Part shown: in pieces, positions 1 to 13,431 of the stretch | Numbering within the stretch: the first letter of the stretch is position 1 | Layout: the number at the start of each line of letters is the position of its first letter | Assembly (NCBI GenBank): GCA_019843655.1 | Contig: JACDQD010000002.1 | Location: forward strand, 18,685,154-18,749,153 | Length of the DNA: 64,000 nt | Source: Lethocerus indicus | Taxonomy: Eukaryota; Arthropoda; Insecta; Hemiptera; Belostomatidae | Reading direction: 5' to 3' | The notes under the pieces: model-generated | What the model was told of the DNA's origin: nothing | The model's database searches: none | The model's input: the letters and a program-made list of their open reading frames with translations, nothing else | Translations under genes and position numbers: made by a program

Positions 1-1958
1 TATTTAAAAGGAAAGTATATTTGCTTTAAAGAATTTGTATCTAGCTAAATAATGTATGAGCATGCACTATGAGTCAAAATGAATTGTAAATTTGAACCTT
101 TTATTTGCTTTATTCAAGATTGGAATATTATGAACCATCAAATAACAGCTTAATTTAAATGTGTACATTAATTTTTATTTGTAACAATGACAAAAACATA
201 GAACAGTATGTATTTGAAGGTTGCAATATATTATTAAGCATTTATAATGTTTATTTTAATTATTTTAAAACAAAAATTATTTGTTTTAGAATTAATTTTT
301 TAGTCATAATTAAAAATGGACTTTATGGAAGATTAAATAAATAGGTTATTGTTCTTGAGTGATATATACATTTAATAAGTATTTAAATGCTTACCCTATG
401 TTTAATTTGCCCATTCATTATTGCCAATAATTGCATGAGAGTAATAATAAAATAACTGATTGTAGCTCATCTACTTATATGGATGTACATAAATAACATT
501 TATTTCACTTTTGCATTGGATTTGTAATTTGTATATATTATAATAATTGATTATATATAATTATTCATATTTCATATATTTTTATATCATCGTAAAATCC
601 CTGATGTATAAAATATTAAGAGTATAATAATAAGCATATGATATTGATTTATGGTACTCTATTTTAACAGATTTTCTTTAAAATGTACAGTTTCCTTATT
701 GTTGATAAATGGAGACTTTCTAATAAATATACTATGAAATATTAGAAGCGTCAGTTTAGTCAATTGGATTGGAAGTAGGATAAAATATGAAATTAATAAA
801 TTGTATTTGACTTTTAAAATAATTTAGAAAAGTTAATATTTTTATTTGGGGAGTATTTTACACTTTCCTTCTTACATTTTTCCACATTTATTTGGTCCCA
901 CAATTGTGGTTTCCCTTCTTGCACTTCACTGCTTAATATTTTTATCACAACGAACTGGTTCTCAAAAATAGTTCAAGTATCAAATTATTCTTAAAAACAT
1001 TCTTTATAATTATCAAATTTTCCATTAATTTCCAAATAAGAAAACATATTTTGAAATCCTTTCTGGCTAAATATTTGTATGGTATTGTGTAACTACAATC
1101 TACGACTACTTCTTTTTCTTCTTTCTATCTCTTGTCAAGTTCATCCTACAATTATGTGGTGATACATTATTACTCTTGAAAATTTACATTCATTCATACT
1201 AAGGTAATTTATACATTATCAAGTACTTTTGTACTTTTTAAATTCTTATTTTAATCTGAGTCCAGGGTAAACTTTGTTGTGATATCAGGACTGCAGACAA
1301 TGGTGGCTACAAGTCAATGCTGATGCAAATCTGTTATTTATGGGCAATGTTGAATTTTACTATTCTTTTAAAATAATAAGTTCATTTAAGAATTCATTTT
1401 CTTAGTGTTTTATGAACTATGGCATACTAATTTATTGATTAATTTTATTTTGGGAAGTCAGTAACATTAATTTTATTTATATGGAAAATAGGTATAGAAG
1501 CTATTTCAGCTATACATAACAAAATTAAAATATAGTTGTCAGTTTGAAATATGAAATATCCTCTTACAAAATATATATTCTGAAATTATCAGCATGTGTC
1601 CAATATATGAAAATATTCTACTTAAGTGTATGCATACATTCTGACAAATGTCATTTTAAAGTCATAAAAATGATAAGTACTCAATATGTATATCTGACCT
1701 AGTTTACATTTCTGTTAGAAAAACAGGCACTAAGCCATGAAGTGCATTTTCTTATTCAATCTGTTACAAGTAGTTCAGACCAAATAGTTAGTTTACAATA
1801 AAACCACAAATGTTTGTATTTTTTTATTTTTTAAATATGAAATTGTTTATTATGTGTGTACACACATAATATACATAACTTTGCATGTGAACATACATGA
1901 ACGCACATGCTATATAACTGTCAAGATGTGTTATATAACACGAATAATAAAATCTGGC
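1..1958. other. Intergenic, AT-rich; no gene seen
   Basis: Very AT-rich sequence with no splice-linked or family-like open reading frame on either strand. The right end is the probable 3' untranslated region of the minus-strand epimerase gene that begins at 4196. Confidence 0.6.
1846..1851 (-). terminator. Candidate poly(A) signal of Rpe
   Basis: AATAAA on the minus strand, about 110 bases past the Rpe stop codon. A second copy overlaps the T-rich tract near 1823-1828. Chosen on motif and distance only. Confidence 0.4.
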
Positions 1959-4196
1959 TCATGACTTTATAGCAGATTCAACTGTACTTCTGAGGATAGA
2001 AATCACTTGTTTTGGATCATCTGCTCCAGTCACAGCGGTTCCTGACACTATCATATTAGCTCCAGCCTTTAGGAAGGGGGGGAGAGAAAAATTAGAATAT
2101 TAAATAAAACATTAAATTAATTAGAATTTAGAAAAAACTAAGACTTACTAAAGCACATTCTTGAATTGTATTTGGACCAACTCCACCATCTACTTCAATA
2201 TCCAGGGTAGGATAATGTTCTCTAAGCCACTGCACCTTACCCATCATATTATACATGAACTTTTGACCACCAAATCCAGGTTCCACTGTCATTATTAGAA
2301 TCATATCAGCCATTTCAATATATTCTTCAACAGTTTGAACATTTGTGTTAGGTTTCAAGGCGATTCCCACCTGAGAGAATCACACATACTGACATCACAA
2401 GAAGGTACGAAGTAAAATTAAAATATTATAATCATTGTTATTTAATTGACACTGTACTATTAGTTACTAATTATAAAATGAAAATGAGTAAAATATAAAT
2501 TCTTTAATTAGCTCAATCCCTTGTGAGTTTACATTACACATACAAGCATCTATTAAAAGTTTTTGAACAAAACATGTTGTCTACTAATAGACCCAAAATC
2601 AAAATTGATAATATTATAGACAATTTTATAAAAATTGAAACAAAATAAAACATGCAATTAATAATTTCATAAATTAAATGATTAAGAAATATTAAATCTA
2701 ACAAGATCCTTACTGGGTAAGCTAATTAAGTGTTAAAATGTTTAATCTGTATGGTAAAGAAGATTACATGGCTCTGAGTACCACCATAAGTGTTATCACC
2801 TTACAGACTATTACAAATAGTTATGTATTTACACATATATATTATCAACAAAATGCCTGTATATGTCTTGCATCCTCTTCATCATAACAAAAGGCCCATC
2901 CATTCTAAATGCATGCCATCTTACTTAATAAATGTCAGATTCCACAGAGAATGAGTCAATTAAATCAATCCTGAAAAATTTAGGCAATAATTTACAAAAT
3001 AATGAATGATCTAATAAAGATAGGCATGCTAGCACAAAGTTAGTTCATATTAATAAAAAAACTAAGAAGCATGCAAATAAAGTAATTGAGCTAAGATTGA
3101 GCCACACAAATTGCCCTACATAAATGAATTTTGTATATAGTGCAAGGCATTATAATATTAATTGATAATATTAAAAAGTGTAAAAATCCCAATAATACGT
3201 GTAGACCAACATTTATATACAAATGATCTTTGAGCTTTCATAGAACTGTTAACGATATAAGAACACTCATAAGTGAATGTTCAACAATTATCTTGTAAAT
3301 AAAAAAAGACAAAATAAATGTTGTCTGATATTACAGAGAAAATATTTAGAATCTTACCTGCATTCCTGCTTCTCTGATTTTTCTACATAAACTTGGTGCA
3401 TCCTCAGTCGCCTCAATGTGAAAGGTATACTGATTAACACCAGCATCTGCCATTGGTAGAATCCACTATAAGAAACATGAGTGGATGTTCATATGTAGTC
3501 TTACAGGAATTTGAATTATTAACTTTTATTTGTAAAAATTATTACATGTTTTATTACAGTGAATCTCAAAACTGACAGCAATATATTTCTAAATGAAATT
3601 TCTTAAGGAAAAGTATTCAGTGGGCTATGTGCCCATAAACAGTAGGCTTTTTCAGGAGTGCAATCTGATTAAGCTATTTTCCATTTGTCAGTAGTGAACT
3701 ATTACGTTCATCCTCATATCTAGATAATCATCACACGTAATGTTTAGATCACTTTACCCACAGCTTTGTTATTATGTAAAATAATTATTTTAATTTTTCA
3801 ATGTATATATTAATAATGTAAGGTATTAGAGTTTGCTTACAAGTGAACAGCACAGTGAAAATTGAAAAACCGATGTAGTACTTTTGATACCCTTGTTTCT
3901 AATCATACTAGGTACCATAAAATATCAACCTTACAAATATAAAAACGTACTTGTTCCGGCTTAGAAACCATCATGTGAGTTTCCATAAAAGCGTCCTTTA
4001 TTTTGTTTCTTAGACATTTGACGACAGGATGCCCAAACGTTATATTAGGAACGAAATGGCCGTCCATTACATCGAGATGTAAATAATCGGCTCCGCAACT
4101 CAACATTTTTTCAGATTCTTCAGACAAACGAGAAAGGTCGGCATTTAGTATTGACGGGCCTATTTTACATTTCACGTTCCCAGACATATTCACCAA
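1959..4196 (-). CDS. Rpe: Ribulose-phosphate 3-epimerase
   Basis: Interconverts D-ribulose 5-phosphate and D-xylulose 5-phosphate in the cytosolic pentose phosphate pathway. Four exons on the minus strand: 3951-4196, 3358-3465, 2149-2370 and 1959-2066, all with GT-AG introns and phase 0 junctions. Together they give 227 residues, the usual length of the animal enzyme (human 228). The TIM-barrel family motifs are all visible: the SILNADLS start of the barrel (residues 15-22), LHLDVMDG (39-46, metal and catalytic residues), [10 protein letters not shown] (145-154, phosphate loop) and EVDGGVGPN (177-185) with the catalytic Asp at 179, then a last exon with the GANMIVSG phosphate-binding segment. 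The start at 4196 is the upstream Met; a second Met three codons in is equally possible. Intron 2 is about 990 bases with nothing recognisable in it. Identity is secure; exon ends are very likely right. Confidence 0.95.
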
Positions 4197-5402
4197 AGAT
4201 TAATACCACTAGAAGATTTGGCCGCCACCATGAACACAAAATCTATTGCCAACTCAAACATTAAAAAAATCCTGCAATTAATAAAAGACTTACACAAGTT
4301 ACTTTTTAACATGTATTTTATTGAAACCAAAGCAGAACATTCTCTTCTTTAAATATTCGATTATTTATATAACAGAAATATTTAAAACGAATACGTAGAA
4401 GTATATATTTGAAATAACTAATGCCACAATCAATTTTGAACATGTTTAAATGCGCGTGTTTATCACAAATTGGTGGCGTGATGAGTGTTAAAATCCCTCA
4501 AGCACAAGTGCGTTATAGTGCTGATACAAATAAAAACGGCTCTACTACTACAGCCAGCACCTTCTTGGAAATAAACATATGTCCTATGAATAAATATTTA
4601 CATATAATAGTGAAATGTAATTATCATTTACAGCTATGTTACAACCATTTTACATCAAGCCCTTGAACTAAAAAGTCCAGTAGCTTTAGATTCTTTTTAG
4701 CACCAGAACCACTCCAATTGGGGATACCTTGAAACACTTAATATTAATCCAAACTGACGAAGTAGAAATTGAACTGATTACAATTTCTCTTATAGCAAAA
4801 TTGGCCAGTTTGTACTGACATTTGTATTATTCATTAAATTATAACTCAACAGATATATTTATTTACTGATATTTTTATTTATTTTTTGTCTATACTGTAA
4901 CATTACATATTAATAGTTTATTATCAGTTGAAAGTAAATTAGTCCTAACAATTACAAATATCTTGCACAGTTTTGCCCTCGATTATTATTTCTGTTTTTA
5001 AACAGAAATAACTTACCAGATGATATTCAACGGTTCCTTTGAAGTCCATTACAGCTAAACCCTGTCTGTGTGTGTGTGTCTGTGAGAGAGAAAGAGGGGA
5101 AGAGTACAGGAAAAGGGAGGGGGAAATATTATATGCTGTACCAACTTAGTTTCAATGAATGTTAATGAAACATGAAAGGTAATTCGAAACTAGAATCTAG
5201 GCTCTTAAATAAGTATAAAATTGCATATAATATTATAGTTATTAGGTAAGTAGGGATGCTATAAATTTAAATTTATCATGTAATATAATATGACAAAACA
5301 TATTAGTTGAGAATAATGTTCAGTAAATGAGACAGGATATAAGACAATTAAATATATTAATATAAAGTACATAGTAAAATATATAATATTCATCAATAAT
5401 AT
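4197..5402. other. Gap between Spout1 and Rpe, with coding-like fragments
   Basis: Spacer between two minus-strand genes. It holds a (TG)n then (GA)n tract at about 5067-5126 and, on the minus strand, a possible small exon at 5017-5061 and open stretches at about 4671-4815 that I cannot assign (see findings). An 81-codon plus-strand frame at 4421-4666 has no family signal and I do not call it a gene. Confidence 0.45.
5067..5126. repeat. (TG)n / (GA)n purine-rich tract
   Basis: A short TG repeat runs into a GA- and G-rich stretch. Read on the minus strand it is pyrimidine-rich and ends in CAG, so it resembles a 3' splice site. Confidence 0.7.
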
Positions 5403-7904
5403 TTATTCTGAGATCTTGCTAGTAATTTGAGCCAATGATATCAAAATAGCTTCTTCTGTTCGAATAGTTCGTGTACCCTGTTTTGGACAAGTATTTATAT
5501 AATGATCGAACAGCGCTGAGACATCATCAGCATTCAAAACATCATCAGCTTCCAGAGCTCCTTCTAAGCCTTGAAGTCCTCCAAATGTAATTAAACAGTG
5601 CTTGAAATTACAATTCAGGTCAACCTCATTTATAGGGTTTCCTTTGTCAGATGTACCAATGGATAAGTCATACCCTCCTTCAAAGGGGCATCCACTAATC
5701 ACTTCATTCAAGGATTTAGCCAATCGTATGTTGTATCCCCAATAAAGCCCAAGTTCTAAGGTTGGCAATAAAGGAGAAACAATAATTCCTTTCATTTTTT
5801 TCCGTCCTTCTTTATTTGGTAATAGTTTGACTGTCACTCGAGTACCAGGTATAAGAGCTTTATCTACATGAACATTCTTTAATAGTCCAATATTTGCATA
5901 TGATCCATTCCCTTTCTTTGTTTTCTTGTCCGTAATTATTCCTTCTCTGGAAAGAATATGAAAAGATTAAATTAAGAAACATTAAAAATAAGTCACACAT
6001 ACTTATCACTGATATTTGCAATTTGATGGATATATTAACTGATATTAGATCTAATGATGTAGTGTCGATAATATTGAATTTTTTATGTCATTTTTTGTTG
6101 TGTCATGCTATTCATATCAAACAGGCAATGAGGCAAACAGTTCGTAGAATGCATAAATATGCTTATTTTCATTCAAAACAATGATATCTTCACACAACAA
6201 ATATTATAGTATTGTATACTCAATTAATATGGTTTGATCATAGATCATTGCTATGAGTTAAGACAATGTGCAGACACTATCATTGTTCTTATTTTGTTTT
6301 TTCTGTGAACTACCATGAACTTTGCAATTAATAGCTCAGGTTTCAGGGTGGAGTATCCGTGTTAAAGTATTTGTGACAAGTCAGAATAAAAGCTTTTGTA
6401 GGTCCTTTTAAATGATCATATGATAGGCAATATGGGGAATAGAGTAATCTTGTTTCCTGTTTTGCAGTTTGATTGAATTGATCATTCAGAACTGTGTAGG
6501 TTAATGTGCAAACATTTAATCTGAACTAAAACTCGGGTTAATCTGTCAACTCAATACAGCCTAACATTAAGGTACGGATTTTTTTTATGTATACAGTGAA
6601 ATAAAACACTTGCACCACCAGTTATATTAATGGTTCAAAGCCTACACTGTCAGCATTAAACAGGAATTAATTACATTTATTTTAGAAAAACTTTAATAAA
6701 ATGTTTAATTACCTGAACACACATTCATCATTTATCCGCAAATGATGGGGGGCATCGAGAGGATTCAAAAGGCCAGTATACTGTAGGTCTTTATGCAAAG
6801 GGAAAATGTGTTTCCGCAAATACTGTGGACATTCCAAGAATTGAAGTATCCTTCCCATCAGAGCGCACCTTCTCCATGTATTATTTTTATCCTCAACAAC
6901 AATGCCATCACTGGGAGTATCACCCATATCATTAAATATGACAATCTAAAAGCAAATTATTATTTGCATTACTATTTTCAAAGAATAGATAAAAAAATAT
7001 AAATAAGTTTTTATATATTTTCAAATTAAATAAATGTAGATTTTAATTAAAAGAAATTCATTTAATTAACCATGTGGATTTAAACCTGGGTCATTCTGGT
7101 AATACCGGATCCCAACCATTGCCTAAAGTCCTTCAATTGTATCTTATCCCTGAGCCTACACTAATCATGTATTGGTAACTGATCACCTATTTCAGAAAAG
7201 GCAGTCTCATACCTGCAATTTTAATATGGAGCAATTGTTATGAGGCAAACTGCCGAACTGAATTCTAATATAAACATATTTGAAATGATTGTGCTTGGCT
7301 CTATAAACTCATTATAACTCAATACAGTAGTTTATTATGTTAAAACAAAACATTAGATTTAGTGGGAAAATGTCTATGCAGAATGAAGGTATGGGATAAG
7401 TAATTGAAGTAGGATTCAGACATCACCTGAGATTCTGGTAATTATAGCAATGTGGCATGAATAGAATGACCTGGGATTAAATCCTGATGGTGAATTGAAT
7501 GATTTTTTCTAAAAAAACTCCTAACACGCACATACCACCAAACTGGTATTCCAAATTCAAAAATGCTGTTTCCACTGAAGTATTCACAAAATTGAGAAAC
7601 TTAACTGTACCTCATTAATATTATAAATGCAAGCGGCTCTTGCTATTTGCCCGGCCAAATACGTCTGCAGCTCGTAAGATTGAGCATTGTCAAGGATAGA
7701 GCCTGGAACTGCAATAGAAATTGTTTTCAACTGTTTCAAACCTGACTGGTCAACATGAGCTTCGTCGCTCGATTCACTTTTCTTCGAATTTTCTAACAGT
7801 TCGCGTTCAAGTTTTTTCTCCTTTAACTGTTTCTTTTTTAACTTTTTTAGGGCGTTTACTTGGTCCCAACTTTGTTTCCCAACTTTGCCTTTACCCGGTC
7901 CCAT
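5403..7904 (-). CDS. Spout1: SPOUT-fold RNA methyltransferase (SPOUT1 / C9orf114 / CENP-32 family)
   Basis: SAM-dependent RNA methyltransferase of the SPOUT superfamily. The human homologue SPOUT1 is tied to 28S rRNA uridine methylation and also to kinetochores and spindle. Three exons: 7611-7904, 6713-6945 and 5403-5946, total 356 residues (human about 376). Exon 1 starts with a Lys-rich, coiled-coil-like basic tail (about residues 15-45) and continues into the conserved YLAGQIARA segment. Exon 2 carries LQFLECPQYLRK and the LLNPLDAPHHLR motif. Exon 3 carries GLYWGYNIRLA, GYDLSIGTSDKG, the knot glycine motif FGGLQGLEGA, and the C-terminal TCPKQGTRTIRTEEAILISL, which closely follows the human protein. 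The C-terminal tail after ISL is shorter than in human. Its 5' end faces Gpdh1 across 535 bases. Confidence 0.95.
7070..7490. repeat. Imperfect inverted repeat in Spout1 intron 1
   Basis: Arms of 34 bases at 7070-7103 and 7457-7490 match in inverted orientation at 26 of 34 positions by my count. Both contain a GGATTTAA-like core. They may be the ends of an old insertion of about 420 bases inside the intron 6946-7610. Confidence 0.4.
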
Positions 7905-8439
7905 AACAATATACTTGAATCCAATTACACTGTATACAAGTGTAGGTTACACCCACAACATATCACGTGCAAATGTAATGTGAGACCTGATAACATGTGG
8001 CTCACACAAATCTATGGTGGAAAATTTCAATATTTCAATTATGCACAAATTTTTATGGAAAATATAGGAGAAGAATCATATAATAAAAATATATTATGGT
8101 ATTTAGAATTAAATATAGATATTATATATTTATTCAAAAATATAAGAATGTATTATAGAAGAGATAATAATTTTTATAGAGAAGAATATAATTTTTGACA
8201 ACCTTCGGATTATAATATATCATCAAGGCTATGTTATATTATATCGTTATTATTTCTGAAATTGGAAAATAATTATGTCGTATGTATACACTGGTTTACC
8301 ATTTTTGAGTTACAATCTTATCACAACATATGGCAGTGAATAAGGTGAGTATTTGATAACTGGCCTTTGCTGTGGTCAGAGGTGAACCACTTTAGCTGAC
8401 AGTAAGGTCAAAATTTGAAGTTATACTTAACACATCGCA
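7905..8439. other. Divergent intergenic region Spout1 / Gpdh1
   Basis: 535 bases between the start codons of two genes pointing away from each other; it must contain both 5' untranslated regions and both promoters. The 112-codon frame at 7860-8198 (+) is low-complexity (Tyr, Ile and Asn rich) and is not called. No clear TATA or initiator motif can be singled out in such AT-rich DNA. Confidence 0.5.
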
Positions 8440-9373
8440 ATGACTAGTAAAAAGAAGGTCTGTATTGTAGGCTCTGGAAACTGGTAAGTTTAATTATTTT
8501 ATTTATATTTGTGTATGTACGAATTAAGAATATTTATATTACTTAGGTAAATTGCTTGTATATTTCGGGTTTATTGTGCATAATTCCTTATTCTGATAAA
8601 TTTCAGGGGGTCGGCAATTGCGAAAATTGTCGGATATAATGCTGCTAAGTTGGATACATTTGAGGATAGAGTTACCATGTATGTGTATGAGGAGATGATT
8701 GAGGGGAGAAAGTTGACAGAAATCATAAATGAAACTCATGAAAACGTGAAATATCTTCCAGGTCATCATCTTCCTACCAATGTTGTAAGCTGTTGATGTA
8801 ATATTTTTCTCGTTTCATTACTCCTTTTTATTCAATTTTCTTTTATTTTTATTTATGAAATAAAAGAAATGTTCATTTCTAAGTGACTCCCAAGGTCATT
8901 AATTGCAGTAACATTTATTAGTAATTTAACTATGAAATGGAGTATAGTTTATTATAGTATATATATATATATGTATATTAAAAAATAGCGATTAATAATA
9001 ACTTGTTACTTATTGATGAATCTATATGTTTGTCTATATATCTATATCTATAATATTTGTTAAATATATTTTCATTTAATAAATACAGAGTCAGTGGGTT
9101 GACTTTGAGTCCTTGCCATTGAAATCTAGATACCTTAATTTTGTTAATCTTAACCTTCCAGTTTAATTAATTAAATTGTCAGGAATGAAAAGTGTGTAAA
9201 TATTTAATTTGTTATCTTAGATATTGATTCCCCTCATTTTAAACATTTTACATAATTGGCACAGTTTCAAGAATGTCGAAGGCCACAAATAAACTTTTGT
9301 TGGCAAAGTAGAATATTCACATTATTTCTCTAATTTTTAGAATTTAAACACACACACACACACACATATATAC

Positions 9374-9450
<77 letters not shown>

Positions 9451-11337
9451 AAGAAGACAAGCATTTTTTTCAATATAATTACAAATATATGCATTAATAA
9501 ACACTGGTATTGATTTATAAGTTTATAAATAATAGTCGTTTATAAATATAAACTTAATGTAGTTTTTTTTACACTTCTGACAAATGTATATCCACATAGA
9601 TTAATTATGATGATTTATTATTTTTACATCAGTTTTAATTACTTATGTATAATTTGTCATGGGTTTGAATTATATTTCATTATTTCTATTTAGGTTGCTG
9701 TGCCTGATTTGGTGGAAGCTGCTAAGGATGCTGATTATTTGATATTTGTTGTACCTCACCAATTCATTAAGAGAATTTGTGCCACTTTAGTAGGTCAAAT
9801 TAAACCCACTGCTGTTGGTTTATCACTTATTAAGGTTTGTTTTGGCCTTATATATTAGTTGCTAAATGCTAAAAAGGTGTTATAATCTGTTATATTTCAG
9901 TTATTGTTTACTTAGGGTTTCGACACGGCAGAAGGAGGTGGAATTGATTTAATTTCTCATGTCATTACTCGAGTATTAAAAATACAGGTTTGTGTTTTAA
10001 TGGGAGCCAACCTGGCCGGAGAGGTCGCGGATGAAAAATTTTGTGAAACAACTATAGGTAAATGTGCAAAATATAAATTGAAAAAATACAATAATACAAT
10101 GCAATATAATACAATAATAAATTGTAGTATGTATATGTTTTAAGTGCATATATGCTTTAGGTTGTAGGGACAAGAAAGTGGGGCCAGTATTAAGGGATTT
10201 AATACAGACTGAATATTTCAGAGTTGTTGTTGTGGATGATGTTGAAACTGTTGAAATTTGTGGAGCACTTAAAGTATGTTAAAATATTTGTTCATATGAG
10301 CTTGTATAATTAAGTAGGTTAGAAAAGTTGTAGTGAAGTGGCATTGGAATCCTTGATAAATATTATGTTTATTTTCTTTTAAACTAAAATCTATTTTTTA
10401 TGAACAGTCATAAAAAAATTTCATTTATTTTTTAACCAGTACTTTTTATGTTATTATGTTTACTACAGAATATTGTTGCCTGTGCTGCTGGATTTGTTGA
10501 TGGTCTAGGACTTGGAGACAACACCAAAGCAGCAGTCATTAGACTTGGTCTTATGGAAATGATTAAATTTGTTGACACATTTTATTCTAATTCAAAATTG
10601 TCGACATTTTTTGAGAGTTGTGGAGTTGCCGATTTGATTACCACTTGTTATGGTGGGAGAAACAGAAGAATATCCGAAGCATTTGTGAAGACTGGAAAGG
10701 TGAATTTATGCATTGTCTCTGTTCATATATATTTTAATATGGATATTTCAGTAATGTACGATCATGTAAATGCATTTCTGTTTGAATCAGATTACAAACT
10801 TCATTGTTATAATAATGTCTTTGTTTGAACAAAACATTGAAATATTGTTATTTATTATAATAATTTAAACTGTTTTTGCTTTTGTCACAGAGCATCAAAG
10901 AACTTGAAACTGAGCTTCTCAATGGGCAAAAATTACAGGGACCAATTACTGCAGAAGAAGTTAATCATATGCTAAAAATTAAAAACATGGAAGACAGGTA
11001 ATGACAGTATAAGTAGTCTAGATTACAGAACGTGTAAAGTAATTTCTAGTGGTAACAGTTTATGTTTACCAGAAGTTATGTTTATTGTGTTTTAAGGTGT
11101 GAACAATATTTACATACATGCATATATACATGTTTGTATAGTATTTTTCTTTTTGTCATTTGAACATTTACTACTTTATTTTTCTAATAAGAAGTAGTAT
11201 TTTTCACCCTTATACGAATTGTTTTATGTACTTTTGACAGGTTCCCCTTATTCACAGCAGTTCATAAAATATGTGTGAAGGAATTGGAAACTCATAAACT
11301 CATTGACTGCCTTAGAGATCATCCAGAGCATCAGTAA
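8440..11337 (+). CDS. Gpdh1: Glycerol-3-phosphate dehydrogenase [NAD+], cytosolic
   Basis: Interconverts dihydroxyacetone phosphate and glycerol 3-phosphate with NADH; in insects it runs the glycerol phosphate shuttle in flight muscle and feeds lipid synthesis. Eight exons: 8440-8483, 8607-8784, 9694-9834, 9916-10057, 10161-10273, 10469-10699, 10891-10997 and 11241-11337. The unspliced end gives 350 residues (human GPD1 349). The nucleotide-binding GSGNWG motif is at residues 11-16, the catalytic Lys in GALKN at 206, GDNTKAA follows it, and CYGGRNRR supplies the Arg-Asn substrate pair. The coding end is unusual: the last two sense codons before the stop at 11335-11337 overlap a good 5' splice site (CA|GTAAGT, donor at 11334), so the transcript can either stop at HPEHQ or splice on to downstream 3' exons. 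Confidence 0.96.
9348..9449. repeat. (AC)n(AT)n(TTTA)n compound microsatellite
   Basis: About 20 bases of AC repeat, then about 45 of AT repeat, then a TTTA tetranucleotide run, in Gpdh1 intron 2. Confidence 0.95.
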
Positions 11338-12177
11338 GTTTATGTTTTCTAGAAATTAATTTAGTATTTTTATTTTGCAGTTATTTCATTTTAAAAAGGT
11401 ATTTGTTAGAAACTACTAAATGACCTTGTTAAGAAAAAACTTACATTACTAGATAACATATGTTATATTTGGTTTATTATATCTTATAAATAAGTGGGGA
11501 GAGGGAATATTGTTACTATTTATTAAACGTACTAGTTAATTTCTGAAATCCAAGTAACATTAAATGTTATGCAAGAATATGACTAAAATACTCTCATATT
11601 ATTGTTATTACAAGTACTGCTGTAATATACATCTATATATTTAACATTATTGTTTATCCTAAATTTAATATTTCTACCACTATTTTAATGTAACAATTAT
11701 TCCTTCTTCAGTTGTTTGTATTTGTTTTATTGTCATGTTGGTAAGATGGGTTTCTATTTTTGTATGCATTATGATTTTATATGAATTTGATTCTGCATGA
11801 ATTTTATGATTATATTTTTATGTAAGAAATATTTACTTAGATTGATATTTAATAATCTAACATTTTATGCTACTTTTTATGGCATGGCATGTCCTTAACA
11901 GTTGAATTATAGAATTTAGTGAGGTTATTTTATTTTTATACATTGTTTTAAGCTTAATATCGAACTTCCAAAAATGGCCTCCATGTGCAAAGATTGGTAT
12001 CAAATGATTGAACCTTTGAATGTTGTCCAGCATAATCCTTACCTCTTAGTAATGTTATTTTGTGTTTGCTAATATTCCAAATGTATTTATGTGTGCTCTT
12101 TGATGTATTTGTTAATTTATATTGTATACTTGCCTGTTTGTCAAATAGCTTTTATTATTGTTGTATTGCATGTATTG

Positions 12178-12183
12178 AATAAA
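12178..12183 (+). terminator. Candidate poly(A) signal for the short Gpdh1 mRNA
   Basis: AATAAA about 840 bases after the HPEHQ stop codon and upstream of both candidate alternative 3' exons, so polyadenylation here would exclude them. Confidence 0.4.
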
Positions 12184-12474
12184 AATCTTTTCCTGCACAT
12201 TTCTTTTCTATTATTATATCTTAATATAGGTGGTCATAAGATGAAATAAATTTGTACATTAGTGTACAGTTCCTTTTTTGAGAAGCTAATGGTTGTATTT
12301 GAAAATCATTAATATGTAAGTGGAAACATTTTGAGGAACTAAAAATTCTTTTATTTTTTTTTTTAATTGAGCATGTGTTTACTGTTCTTCTGTATGATGT
12401 TTTATCACTTCATATATTTTTAACAATTTGGCTTTGTTGTTTATGTACTAACATAGATTATTATTATCCATCAG

Positions 12475-12499
12475 GATAAAAATGAAGTGTTCACTGTAA
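12475..12499 (+). CDS. Gpdh1: Candidate alternative last exon of Gpdh1 (a)
   Basis: A CCATCAG acceptor precedes a G that completes the Gln codon begun in exon 8, followed by seven codons (IKMKCSL) and a stop at 12497-12499. The resulting C-terminus is 357 residues. The phase is right, but the exon is too short to carry statistical weight and the polypyrimidine tract is weak. The ending is not a canonical peroxisomal SKL-type signal. Confidence 0.35.
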
Positions 12500-13331
12500 T
12501 GAGATCATCAATTAAACACCTCATCAGATCAGTACAATTTTGGGAGCTGACATTGTACATGACTATATTATTTTACCTACTTCAAGGTATTTAAAAGGGA
12601 TTTATTACAGATGTTTTCTAATGGTATCTAATTATGTAATAAAAATATATGAAAATTATTTGCACTTGGAAAGATGGAATCCTCATATTCTGAGCATTGG
12701 GTATATATGTGTAGAGATTTTATTTATAATAAACATCATTTACTGTTTTTTCATTAATGCTTATTAATTAAATGTAGACATATTGATTTAAACAAATTTT
12801 TAAAAATATTTCTACAAATGTAATATGTTATTCATCAAAATTTGAAGAATAATTTTAAAATAATTCTTCAACATATAATAAACTTTAGTTAAGGCTATTG
12901 TCAGTATCTTGCTAATGCCTCCGATGTCAACTTTCATTTGAATTAATAATATACTCTAGAAAAGTGTTATTTATTGTTTCAGTTTAAAGTGTAGAACACT
13001 CAGTTTACATTCTCATTAAGTAATCATCTTTTATTTGAAGCTTATAATTTATTTAAGTAACTCAGTAATGCATGGTTCTTAATTTATAGGTATTTTTTAT
13101 GACATCCAAAGTATTAGCAAAATATCAAGATTGTAACTGTATTTGTTTATACATTTGCTTTTAAAAATGAATAAAATGTATTAAGTGTAGCACTAAGCAT
13201 AATGGATATAATTTTGTATTTTATGTATGTAATGCCTTAATTGTGCTATGAAAATTGATGTATGTTAGTGCTGCTCATGCTTAAATATTTTTTAGTTTAT
13301 TATTATATTTATGGTTTAGCAGTATGGAGTA

Positions 13332-13350
13332 TGTATATATATATATGTAT

Positions 13351-13429
<79 letters not shown>
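13332..13429. repeat. (AC)n(AT)n compound microsatellite
   Basis: About 27 bases of AC repeat followed by about 50 bases of AT repeat. It creates a spurious 70-codon frame rich in Tyr, Ile and Thr-His. Confidence 0.95.

Positions 13430-13431
<2 letters not shown>

Noticed and set aside
4421..4666. 81-codon plus-strand frame between Rpe and Spout1
   Set aside because: No recognisable motif or splice context. The better coding signals nearby are on the minus strand.
12475..12499. Peroxisomal targeting signal at the end of a Gpdh1 isoform
   Set aside because: The ending Cys-Ser-Leu lacks the basic second residue of a canonical SKL-type signal.
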